The position numbers and the translations under genes are program-made. This document shows, piece by piece, positions 1 through 6,703 of a stretch of 10,706 nt of DNA (position 1 is the first letter of the stretch; each line of letters opens with the position of its first letter). The notes beneath the pieces are model-generated. The model ran no database searches. It was not told where the DNA came from and saw only the letters and a program-made list of their open reading frames with translations. The stretch is from Bacteroidota bacterium. Lineage in GTDB: Bacteria > Bacteroidota > Bacteroidia > Bacteroidales > JAKIYJ01. The DNA lies in contig JAKIYJ010000033.1 in NCBI GenBank assembly GCA_022708585.1, forward strand, positions 1 through 10,706. Direction: 5' to 3'.

Positions 1-1
1 T

Positions 2-349
2 GACCGACCATTGCAATTAATTCTTGCTTCAAATGGGAAAGTGGGTTTTATTAATGAAAATATGGGAGTGTGGCGTGTACATAATGAAGGCATTTCTCAA
101 ATACAATGGCTGGGAAAAGAAAGAACTTTTGAAAAATCACAAATTCAAATCCTCAAAAGATTTAACACATATTCTAACTACAAGTATTCGAATATTATTT
201 ATCCCAAATTGTATAAATTGTATAATGCCTTATTTGAAAAAAATAAAGATTATAAAAAAGATTTCTTATTAATTCGTTACGACTTTTTAAAGTTTAGAAT
301 ATATAAATATATTAGAACAAAATATAATAATGTATATACCAAGAAATGA
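2..349 (+). CDS. C-terminal part of a family 2 glycosyltransferase (5' end outside window)
   Basis: The reading frame is open from the first bases (Asp-Arg-Pro-Leu...) to the TGA at 347-349, so about 115 C-terminal residues of a longer protein are visible. The TTG at position 11 is an internal Leu codon, not a start. The pattern PLQLILAS, then GKVGFINENMGVWRVHNEG, matches the end of the catalytic domain of many GT-A fold family 2 glycosyltransferases. There, a (D)xPL segment is followed by a strand and a V(Y/W)RxH motif close to the acceptor site. The rest is a Lys/Tyr-rich helical tail. The stop overlaps the next gene's start (ATGA), so the two are probably translationally coupled parts of one glycan operon. 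The nucleotide-binding half lies outside the window, so the sugar donor cannot be guessed. Family assignment is recognition of the motif pattern; the pathway (surface polysaccharide) is inferred. Confidence 0.75.
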   Translation, partial: DRPLQLILASNGKVGFINENMGVWRVHNEGISQIQWLGKERTFEKSQIQILKRFNTYSNYKYSNIIYPKLYKLYNALFEKNKDYKKDFLLIRYDFLKFRIYKYIRTKYNNVYTKK

Positions 350-1365
350 ATGGTATCAGTGTTGTGGTTTGTACTTGTAACGGGAGCAAAACAATAGGTA
401 CTGCTCTTGAACATATTTCATTACAACAACATAATAATTTTCCTCTTGAATTAATTGTTGTTGATAATAATTCCAATGATGGCACTTATGAGTATGTTAG
501 CCGAAAATGGGAAGAATTAAATAATCCATTTCGTTTAACACTTTTAAAAGAGCCTGAAAAAGGGAAATTTAATGCATCTTTAAAGGGTTTTTCTGCCGCC
601 ATTTATGATTATATCCTAATCTGCGATGATGATAATTTTCTTTCTCCCAACTACTGCTCAAAAGCATATCATATAATGGAAAATAATTCAAAAATAGGTG
701 CTGTGGGTGGCAGGGGTATTCCATTATTTGAAAACGAAAAGCCAGAATGGTTCGACAAATTTAGTAATATTTTCGCCTGCGGTCATCAATATAAATCTTC
801 TGGAATTATTGATGATTTATCTGTTAATTTATGGGGAGCCGGTATGGTTTTCAGAAAAAAAATATGGGATAAAATTATGTATTTGAATTATATTTTTTTT
901 CTTAACGCTTTAAGAACAGATAATGATAATTCTGGTGGCGATGATACCGAACTTTGCGAAATAATAAAATATATGGGATCCCTTTTGTATTATGATGAAA
1001 CTATGACATTTGAACATTTCTTGCCTTTTAATAGAACAAATATTAATTTTTTGAAAAAAAGATTCAAAGGGTTTGGAAAATCAAGAATATATTTACGTGC
1101 ATATAGATATTGCTTTTCAAATGATAAATTACCAGATGAAAATCTAAAAATTCCTTTCTGGAAAGATATTCTTACATATCGTAAACGTGAACTTTTAAAA
1201 TATTATCCACGTATCTGGTTTATTAAGGAAATCCCAGACAATTTTGAGTTTATATTGAAATTTTATGCATTACAGGGAGAAATTGCAGAAATTAAGAAAC
1301 TAAAAGATGATTATATAAATATTTATAAAAAAATCTTTAATCTTAAAGAAAAATTATTATCTTAA
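346..1365 (+). CDS. Glycosyltransferase family 2 protein
   Basis: This 339-residue protein should transfer a sugar from a nucleotide-sugar donor to a growing surface glycan at the cytoplasmic face of the inner membrane. It has the GT-A fold signatures in order: an N-terminal strand ISVVVCTCNG (4-13), VVDNNSNDGT (38-47) for nucleotide binding, the metal-binding DDD (94-96, in ICDDDN), WGAGMVFRK (163-171), GGDDTEL (197-203) holding the likely catalytic acid, and FEHFLPFNR (222-230). No membrane segments are evident, and the C-terminal third is basic and helical. The start is firm: ATG overlaps the previous stop in ATGA, which points to translational coupling within a glycan cluster. A 107-bp gap follows before the next gene, so this is probably the last gene of the cluster. 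Donor and acceptor cannot be read from the sequence. Confidence 0.9.
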   Translation: MNGISVVVCTCNGSKTIGTALEHISLQQHNNFPLELIVVDNNSNDGTYEYVSRKWEELNNPFRLTLLKEPEKGKFNASLKGFSAAIYDYILICDDDNFLSPNYCSKAYHIMENNSKIGAVGGRGIPLFENEKPEWFDKFSNIFACGHQYKSSGIIDDLSVNLWGAGMVFRKKIWDKIMYLNYIFFLNALRTDNDNSGGDDTELCEIIKYMGSLLYYDETMTFEHFLPFNRTNINFLKKRFKGFGKSRIYLRAYRYCFSNDKLPDENLKIPFWKDILTYRKRELLKYYPRIWFIKEIPDNFEFILKFYALQGEIAEIKKLKDDYINIYKKIFNLKEKLLS

Positions 1366-1472
1366 ACAAAGTAAGTTGTCTTCAATTTTTTAAAAACCTT
1401 TATTTGAATAAAAAAATTATTAAAAATAATACAAGTTTATCAAATATATAAAATATTAATTAATTTTTAAAA

Positions 1473-2492
1473 ATGAAAATATATAATTTCTTTTTAAAGG
1501 GATTTATCCTTGCCTTTTTAATATTTAGTATTTATTCCTGTACCAGCGATAAAAAAAAGCAGAAAAAAGATAAAGAAATAATTTCAGAACAGGTTATCAA
1601 CTTGAATGTACCTTCATTTAATAAAGATTCAGCATACAAGTATCTTGAAGAACAATTAAGTTTTGGACCTCGTGTTATAGGAAGTGATGCATGGCTTAAA
1701 TGTTCAAAATATCTTGTTAATAAATTGAAATTATGGGCTGATACAGTGATAGTGCAGATAGCTCCTGTTAGGACTTTCGATGGAAAAATTTTTAATGCAA
1801 AAAATATAATTGCTTCATTTAATCCAGAAGATGATAATAGAATTTTACTTGCTTCTCATTGGGATTCCAGACCTTTTGCCGATAAAGACCCTTTGCCCGA
1901 AAATAGAAAAAAACCTATTGATGGCGCAAATGATGGAGCCAGCGGAGTGGCAATTTTAATGGAAATAGCAAAAATTTTGTCTCAACACAAACCACCTGTT
2001 GGTATTGATATTATTCTGTTTGATGCAGAAGATTATGGTCCTACAGAAGATAAAAAAGGGATTCCTAATGCTGATTATTTTTGGGGCCTGGGATCTCAAT
2101 ACTGGTCAAAAAATCCTCATAAGGCTGGTTATAAGGCTCGATACGGTATTTTGCTTGATATGACAGGAACTTATAATCCTACTTTTACAAAAGAAGGCTT
2201 TTCGGTCAAATATGCTCCAGATATCCTTGATAAAGTCTGGAACATCGCAGCAAGTCTGGGATATTCTTCCATATTTGTAAATAAAAAAACAGGATATGTT
2301 ATGGATGATCATTATTTTGTTAATGAAATTTCAGGAATTCCTATGATTGATATCATTCATTATGATTCAAACACTTCTTCGGGCTTTTTCCCTTACTGGC
2401 ATACTACCAATGACAATATTGATAATATTGATAAAAATACACTTGAAATAGTTGGTCATACTATACTGACTGTTATCTGGAACGAACATTAA
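1473..2492 (+). CDS. M28-fold glutaminyl-peptide cyclotransferase, lipoprotein
   Basis: This protein (339 aa) probably converts N-terminal Gln of exported proteins to pyroglutamate, using one zinc ion. A signal peptide runs over residues 1-22 and ends in a lipobox-like IYSC, so Cys23 would be lipidated and the enzyme anchored in the envelope; a charged Lys-rich linker follows. The M28-type core shows SHWDSRP (128-134), GANDGASG (151-158) with metal-ligand Asp154, DAEDYG (184-189) with Glu186/Asp187 as general base and zinc ligand, WGLGSQYW (204-211), DDH (278-280) and YWHTTND (308-314) with a C-terminal His ligand. A single set of these ligands and the SQYW and YWHT patterns fit the bacterial type II (animal-like) glutaminyl cyclases of Bacteroidota better than M28 aminopeptidases. 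Activity is inferred, and an aminopeptidase remains the alternative. The gene stands alone after a 107-bp gap and converges on the kelch gene with 1 bp between the stops. Confidence 0.82.
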   Translation: MKIYNFFLKGFILAFLIFSIYSCTSDKKKQKKDKEIISEQVINLNVPSFNKDSAYKYLEEQLSFGPRVIGSDAWLKCSKYLVNKLKLWADTVIVQIAPVRTFDGKIFNAKNIIASFNPEDDNRILLASHWDSRPFADKDPLPENRKKPIDGANDGASGVAILMEIAKILSQHKPPVGIDIILFDAEDYGPTEDKKGIPNADYFWGLGSQYWSKNPHKAGYKARYGILLDMTGTYNPTFTKEGFSVKYAPDILDKVWNIAASLGYSSIFVNKKTGYVMDDHYFVNEISGIPMIDIIHYDSNTSSGFFPYWHTTNDNIDNIDKNTLEIVGHTILTVIWNEH

Positions 2493-2493
2493 T

Positions 2494-3861
2494 TTAATAT
2501 TCCGATAATTTTATTATTTCCCCTGTTTTAACAACAGTCTTATAGTTTTCAATGGTATAAAAATATAAGCCCTCATCTATATTGTTTATATTAATTATAT
2601 TTTCCATCTCCAATAAATCGGTTGATAAAACTTTTTTGCCATTAATATCAAAAAGTGTAAATAAATATTTACTGTTACTGTTGATATCAGTTTCTATATA
2701 AAGATTATCAGTTGCAGGATTTGGATATATATGAAAAATATTTGATGATAAATTATAATTTTCAATTATCGAAACTGTATTATCATTAATTAGTTTGCAA
2801 GTATTTGTTGCAGTAGAAGCATAAGATAATCCTCCTGCTATCAAAATTTTATTATTGTTAAGTTTGTTAACAGTATATCCAATTGTACCCATAACATTAT
2901 ACATTTGTGAAACAGACCATGTTCCAGACGCCTGACTGTATATTTCTATGCATTTTGTATTTGAAGGATTTGAATTATCACCCCAACCATATATAAGTAC
3001 ATCACCATTATTTAATTTTACAGTACTATTATTGAGATGAGACAACTGAAGACTTCCTGTTGGTGCGAAAGAATTTGAAGCAGGGTCATATAATTCAGCA
3101 GTTTTATCATCGCCATTACTTAAATCACTTGACCCCGAGAGCAATACTTTACCATTATTTAAAAGCACAGCAGAATGCCAGTATCGTTTCCCAGACATGT
3201 TGCCGGGAACATTTGTCCATGTATTTGTAGTGGGGTCATATATTTCAGCAGTATTAAGAGCCTGTGATGAATTTCCGCCAGCTGCTAATACTTTACCGTT
3301 ATTAAGAAGTGTTAAAGTAATACCCTCATGCCTTTCAATGTTCATAGTCGCTGCATAAGTCCATGAATTGGCTGCAGGGTCATATATTTCAGCAGTATTA
3401 GTTGCTGGCAGTCCACCTGCAATAAGTATTTTTCCACTGTTCAATTTTACAGCCCTGTGCCCATATCTCACCCTGCCCATACTATCCGCCTTATACCAGG
3501 TTCCATTATTTACATCATAAATCTCAGAAGTCATTGAACCGTAGAAATTTCCAAACTGCCCGCCAATAGCAATAACATTACCATTAGGCAAAAGAGCAGA
3601 AGCCATTTCATAACGTTGTTCTATCATATTACCAGTATTTATCCATGCTCCACCCGATGGATTATATAATTCTGCAGAATTATAGGCAGTTGGAGAAATT
3701 GCCCCGTCGTTACCACCAAAAACTAATACTTTACCATTGTTTAATAATACTGACTCGTGTTTCCACCTTGCAGTATTTAAATTTCCAGTAGGATTAATTG
3801 TTTGTGCCATTATGCTGGCACTTAACATAATTGCTGATGAAATAAATATTATTTTCTTCAT
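2494..3861 (-). CDS. Kelch-repeat beta-propeller protein with type IX secretion sorting domain
   Basis: This is a 455-residue exported protein. A signal peptide ends at about MA|Q (19/20). Residues ~25-365 form seven repeats of 45-51 residues. Each has NNGKVLxxGG-like strands (glycine pairs near 49, 100, 149, 195, 342, degenerate near 242 and 292) followed by a (A/S)E(I/L)YDP-like strand (63, 112, 157, 205, 255, with degenerate copies later) and a Trp or Phe shortly after. This is the kelch/galactose-oxidase type propeller, probably seven-bladed. Residues ~374-455 are a type A C-terminal sorting domain: YPNPATDNLYIE (379-390), DINGKKVL (405-412), GLYFYTI (431-437) and a final KTGEIIKL (445-452). 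This domain directs type IX secretion and is normally cleaved at the cell surface. No catalytic residues of galactose oxidase are recognisable, so the propeller is probably a binding or adhesive module. Ligand unknown. Confidence 0.88.
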   Translation of the reverse strand: MKKIIFISSAIMLSASIMAQTINPTGNLNTARWKHESVLLNNGKVLVFGGNDGAISPTAYNSAELYNPSGGAWINTGNMIEQRYEMASALLPNGNVIAIGGQFGNFYGSMTSEIYDVNNGTWYKADSMGRVRYGHRAVKLNSGKILIAGGLPATNTAEIYDPAANSWTYAATMNIERHEGITLTLLNNGKVLAAGGNSSQALNTAEIYDPTTNTWTNVPGNMSGKRYWHSAVLLNNGKVLLSGSSDLSNGDDKTAELYDPASNSFAPTGSLQLSHLNNSTVKLNNGDVLIYGWGDNSNPSNTKCIEIYSQASGTWSVSQMYNVMGTIGYTVNKLNNNKILIAGGLSYASTATNTCKLINDNTVSIIENYNLSSNIFHIYPNPATDNLYIETDINSNSKYLFTLFDINGKKVLSTDLLEMENIININNIDEGLYFYTIENYKTVVKTGEIIKLSEY

Positions 3862-3888
3862 AATATTCAGATTTTTTTTTTTAAAGTA

Positions 3889-3915
3889 TAAAGATAATAA
3901 TTAATTTGTTACAAA
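3889..3915 (-). promoter_or_regulatory. Possible promoter of the kelch gene
   Basis: On the minus strand TATCTTTA (3889-3896) matches the Bacteroidota -7 box TAnnTTTG except for its last base. It lies 27 bp before the kelch ATG. A TTTG sits upstream (3912-3915) but with only 15 bp between, shorter than the usual 19-21, so the -33 match may be chance. This is a weak call. Confidence 0.25.
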
Positions 3916-3982
3916 ATAATATTTTTAAATACATTCCAAAAAGTCATTTTTGCATTGAATTATTTTCGTTAAAATGCTCCTA

Positions 3983-4013
3983 TTCTCGTCCTCGTTTGTA
4001 ACGAGGACAAGAA
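3983..4013. repeat. Long intergenic hairpin, possibly REP-like
   Basis: Arms TTCTCGTCCTCGTT (3983-3996) and AACGAGGACAAGAA (4000-4013) pair over 14 bp with one C/A mismatch around a 3-nt TGT loop. The stem is markedly more GC-rich than the surrounding DNA. No T-run follows directly, and no gene ends just before it on the plus strand, so it does not look like an ordinary terminator. It sits 4 bp before a 28-bp repeat whose second copy is at the window's right end. GC-rich hairpins next to conserved tails are typical of REP elements mobilised by IS200-like (RAYT) transposases. That origin is inferred from form alone. Confidence 0.6.
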
Positions 4014-4017
4014 ACGG

Positions 4018-4045
4018 CACATTATGGCATTTGTGTTATAATAGT
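4018..4045 (+). repeat. 28-bp dispersed repeat, copy 1
   Basis: This segment, starting CACATTATGGCATTTG, matches the reverse complement of 10659-10686 at 26 of 28 positions. The match includes a perfect 21-bp core (4022-4042 against 10662-10682). In DNA this AT-rich a chance match of that length with an internal GGC is very unlikely. It lies directly after the 3983-4013 hairpin and before the transposase relic. Confidence 0.75.
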
Positions 4046-4078
4046 CAAATATAGCAATATATTAAAAATTTGATAATT

Positions 4079-4447
4079 ATGATTTTAACTGTTTTTATTG
4101 CAACATCTTTATTGAAGAGAACCATTATAATAAAAATTATGATAAAAAACACTAAATTGATAAGCTGGTATCCTGTAAGACATTGGACAGACAGCAAGAT
4201 AAAAAATTTGCATTGTGTTGTGTAATGAGTTTGTTATTACTAAAATAATGCAATATAAAACTATACAGAATGTATAAAAATGTCCCCAGAAATATTAAAA
4301 GAAGATTTAAAAAATATAAAAAAAATAATAATGATATACAAAGATAAAAGCACAATAAAACAAATAGCCAGTCAAACCAAGATACAAAGTGAATTATGGA
4401 AAATGTTTAACCTTGAAAAAATAAAAAATGTTTTAACATTACACTGA
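4079..4447 (+). pseudogene. Decayed 3' end of an IS4/IS1634-like DDE transposase
   Basis: No single frame is open, but successive pieces read like one transposase C-terminus. IFIEENHYNK (4105-4134) is like the Y-x-x-IEE-x-F block that holds the catalytic Glu. After a shift comes KIMIKNTKLISWYPVRHWTDSKI (split here as KIMIKNTKLIS at 4133-4165 and WYPVRHWTDSKI at 4166-4201). After another come FALCCVMSLLLLK (4207-4245), then IMQYKTIQN (4245-4271), and finally IKMSPEILKEDLKNIKK onwards (from 4274) to the TGA at 4445-4447. The frame order (position modulo 3) is 1, 2, 1, 0, 2, so at least four frameshifts separate the pieces, mostly at A/T runs. The PVxHWT...I...CVM...MSPE arrangement is what I recognise from the end of IS1634-type transposases. 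The 5' two-thirds, including both catalytic Asp residues, is gone. Family name is from memory of the motif; a coding relic itself is well supported. The last piece would encode a 55-aa ORF from ATG 4280, not thought to be a real gene. Confidence 0.72.
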
Positions 4448-4491
4448 ATAAATATCTAACCTATTGATAATATGAATGTTATTAAAATGAA

Positions 4492-4515
4492 TTTGAGTAA
4501 AATAGAAAACTCAAA
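4492..4515. repeat. Small inverted repeat after the transposase relic
   Basis: TTTGAGT (4492-4498) and ACTCAAA (4509-4515) are perfect 7-bp inverted copies around a 10-nt loop. It could be a weak hairpin, an operator upstream of the 4544-4551 promoter, or part of the old insertion-sequence end. In sequence this AT-rich, chance is also plausible. Confidence 0.3.
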
Positions 4516-4543
4516 CTATATGAATAAATCGGGTATTGTTTAG

Positions 4544-4551
4544 TATTTTTG
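4544..4551 (+). promoter_or_regulatory. Bacteroidota -7 promoter box for the thioredoxin-fold/lpxH operon
   Basis: TATTTTTG is a full match to the Bacteroidota primary-sigma -7 box TAnnTTTG. It lies 34 bp before the ATG at 4586 and would give a short leader of roughly 28 nt. No good TTTG is seen at the -33 position, so recognition would rest mainly on the -7 box. Confidence 0.45.
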
Positions 4552-4585
4552 TCAAATTATTGCAATACATACTTCAATAAAAATA

Positions 4586-5779
4586 ATGAATGATAAAATA
4601 TTATTTCCCATAAATTTTATTATTGTTTTAATAATATTATTTTCTTCTTGCTCTACGAATCATAATAAAGATAAAGCAGGAGACGATGAGTTTCTTATTA
4701 AGGGAAAGATTACAAATTCCAAGGGCGAAAAATTATATTTGTATGAACTGAATATAAATGATAAAATACTTTTAGATTCTGCTGTAATTGATGAAAACGG
4801 TGACTTTTTGATACGACATAAAATTGAAGAACCGGGGTTTTACATACTTTATGAAAGTGGAAATAACTTTATAACATTAGTAGTTGATAAAGGTGAAACT
4901 ATTTCGATAACTGCCGATATTCGAAGTCTTGCTAAGACATATAATGTTGAAGGTTCAGAAGGCTCAATACTCTTACATCAATTTGAAACTTTTACATATG
5001 AAAATAATAAAAAAGTTGAAAAATTGTCTTTTGAATATGAAAAAAATAAAAATAAACCGGATTTCGCTAAAATAATTGATTCACTTGATAATGAATTTTT
5101 CAAAATACTTGATGATCAAAAGGCAAAAGTTAAAGATTTCTTGAAAAAAAATCCTGGATCACTCGCATCACTTATTGTAATTAATAGAAATTTCAGAGAA
5201 CATCCCGTTATTTCTGAAACAGATGATTTTTATTATTTCGATTTACTTGATAAAAAATTATCGGCTCGTTATCCAGGGAATAAACATGTTGTAGAACATA
5301 ATAAAAGAACAAATCAAATGCGAATGGAACGCGAAGAAGCCAATCGTGCTGCTATTAAACTGGCACCGGGTCAAAAGATCCCTTATTTTCGTATGTTGTC
5401 GATTAATAATGATACAGTTAGTTCAACTGATTTTGAAAATAAATTGCTTGTTCTTTATTTCTGGGCTTCATGGGATGCATCTTCACGCTTGACAAATTTA
5501 AAACTTGTTCCTTTTTATAAAAAATATCATAAAAAAGGAGTTGAAATAATAGGAATTTCAATCGATGATAATCCAGAAACATGGCAAGCTGCTATTAAAA
5601 TTGATAAAACTCCGTGGATTCAACTTTGCGATTTTCGTGGTAAAGATTCTCCTGTTGTTAAAAATTATTATATTAAAAAAATACCCCGCTTGTTCCTTGT
5701 AGATAAAAATATGTGCATTATTGAAAATGATATAGATTTTGAAACTCTTGAAAAGAAAGTTTCTGATATTTTAAAATGA
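4586..5779 (+). CDS. TlpA-like thioredoxin-fold lipoprotein lacking the redox CxxC
   Basis: The 397-residue product has a signal peptide ending FSSC, so Cys22 is probably lipidated. Residues ~35-125 are a beta-rich domain (FLIKGKITNSKGEKLYLYEL, then DENGDFLIRH) like the DUF4369-type module found before many Bacteroidota TlpA proteins. A charged helical linker spans ~130-255. From ~258 comes a thioredoxin/AhpC-TSA fold: APGQKIPYF (260-268), FWASWDASSR (292-301), GVEIIGISIDD (318-328) and the cis-proline segment IPRLFLVD (366-373, Pro367). Where active relatives have WCxxC, this protein has W-D-A-S-S. Its only cysteines are 22, 348 and 377, so it cannot do classical dithiol exchange. It may act as a binding or scaffolding module in the periplasm. 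The start is supported by the signal peptide and the promoter 34 bp upstream. lpxH follows after 14 bp, indicating an operon. Confidence 0.85.
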   Translation: MNDKILFPINFIIVLIILFSSCSTNHNKDKAGDDEFLIKGKITNSKGEKLYLYELNINDKILLDSAVIDENGDFLIRHKIEEPGFYILYESGNNFITLVVDKGETISITADIRSLAKTYNVEGSEGSILLHQFETFTYENNKKVEKLSFEYEKNKNKPDFAKIIDSLDNEFFKILDDQKAKVKDFLKKNPGSLASLIVINRNFREHPVISETDDFYYFDLLDKKLSARYPGNKHVVEHNKRTNQMRMEREEANRAAIKLAPGQKIPYFRMLSINNDTVSSTDFENKLLVLYFWASWDASSRLTNLKLVPFYKKYHKKGVEIIGISIDDNPETWQAAIKIDKTPWIQLCDFRGKDSPVVKNYYIKKIPRLFLVDKNMCIIENDIDFETLEKKVSDILK

Positions 5780-5793
5780 AATAAAAAATAAAA

Positions 5794-6546
5794 ATGGAAT
5801 TAGAAAAAGACAAAAAGATATATTTTATTTCTGATAGTCATCTTGGTATACCTGATAAGAAAAATTCTTTGATTAGGGAGAAAAAAATAGTAAACTTCTT
5901 GGATGAAATAAAAAAAAATGCTGCTGAACTATATTTACTTGGAGATATATTTGATTTTTGGTTTGAATACAAAAATGTGGTCCCCAAAGGGTATGTTCGT
6001 TTATTGGGAAAATTAGCAGAACTTGCAGACAATGGTATCATAATTAAATATTTTACTGGTAATCATGATATGTGGATGCTCGATTACTTTGAAAAAGAAT
6101 TAAATATTGAAATAATACGCAATCCAATCAGTATGGAATACAATGGAAAAAAATTTTACATCGCTCATGGTGATGGATTAGGCCCGGCTGATAATGGATA
6201 TAAATTTTTGAAATTCTTATTTTCATGTAAAACTTGTCGCAAATTATATTCTTTTATACATCCTGACTGGGGAATACCTGTTGCCCGATATTTCTCAAAT
6301 AAAAGTCGATATTCAAGAAAAGAAGAACAATTTAATTCGTATAATGAAAAAAATGAAAGACTTATAGATTACTCGAAACAATTAATTAAAAAAGAAAATT
6401 ATGACTTTTTAATATTTGGACATAGACATTTACCTGTTGATATTAAAATTAATAATAATGTAAGATATATTAATATAGGTGACTGGCTATATCATTTTTC
6501 ATATCTTGAATTTGACGGCGAAAATACAAGATTGAAATTTTATTAG
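5794..6546 (+). CDS. lpxH: UDP-2,3-diacylglucosamine diphosphatase (LpxH-like)
   Basis: This calcineurin-like metallophosphoesterase (250 aa, near the usual LpxH length of ~240) should hydrolyse UDP-2,3-diacylglucosamine to lipid X and UMP. That is a step of lipid A synthesis at the cytoplasmic side of the inner membrane. All metal-binding motifs are present in order: ISDSHLG (12-18, D14/H16), LLGDIFDFW (48-56, D51), GNHD (89-92), AHGDGLG (124-130, H125) and GHRHLP (209-214). The segment between HGDG and GHRH is a Lys/Arg/Tyr-rich helical insert like the LpxH cap. The LLGD(I/L)F and HGDG signatures separate it from generic phosphoesterases. GNHD replaces the GNRD of E. coli LpxH, so substrate specificity is probable rather than certain. 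No signal peptide is seen. It follows the thioredoxin-fold lipoprotein gene by 14 bp with an A-rich leader and no Shine-Dalgarno sequence, so it is probably co-transcribed. Confidence 0.83.
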   Translation: MELEKDKKIYFISDSHLGIPDKKNSLIREKKIVNFLDEIKKNAAELYLLGDIFDFWFEYKNVVPKGYVRLLGKLAELADNGIIIKYFTGNHDMWMLDYFEKELNIEIIRNPISMEYNGKKFYIAHGDGLGPADNGYKFLKFLFSCKTCRKLYSFIHPDWGIPVARYFSNKSRYSRKEEQFNSYNEKNERLIDYSKQLIKKENYDFLIFGHRHLPVDIKINNNVRYINIGDWLYHFSYLEFDGENTRLKFY

Positions 6547-6703
6547 ATATTATTTCGTTTTTGATGCTGTTTTTTTACTCACATAAGAATATAAACCAAA
6601 ATTTATCCTGATACTTTAATAATTTTACAACACAATACAGTCAACTTTATTCATAAAAGTAAACAGTTCAGGTAGTTAAATAAATCAAGTTATATTCTAG
6701 CTA

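Larger units (their letters stand above)
4448..4585. other. Rest of the gene-free stretch between transposase relic and operon
   Basis: Together with 3862-4447 this forms a 724-bp region without an intact gene. The part after the relic is AT-rich, with no ORF of note. It holds a small inverted repeat at 4492-4515 and the promoter of the downstream operon near 4544-4551. It may include the worn right end of the insertion sequence, but no matching left end is present, so the boundary cannot be placed. Confidence 0.5.

Noticed and set aside
11..349. A complete 112-aa protein starting at TTG 11
   Set aside because: The frame is open to the left edge and the sequence is the C-terminal part of a glycosyltransferase, so it is a partial gene.
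1366..1472. Promoter for the glutaminyl cyclase gene
   Set aside because: TTTG at 1403-1406 is present, but no TAnnTTTG lies at the right distance. The A/T runs give many partial matches, so no site is called.
4152..4355. 67-aa minus-strand ORF rich in Leu and Phe
   Set aside because: It lies antisense to the transposase relic. Its hydrophobic look is what an A-rich opposite strand gives, and no promoter or homology-like motif supports it.
4280..4447. 55-aa plus-strand ORF starting at ATG 4280
   Set aside because: It is open and looks protein-like, but it continues upstream pieces of the same transposase in other frames, so it is part of the pseudogene rather than a small gene.
6547..6703. 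Bidirectional terminator between convergent lpxH and isomerase genes
   Set aside because: Only a 5-bp stem (ACTTT...AAAGT near 6645-6661) could be found, too weak to call in DNA this AT-rich.
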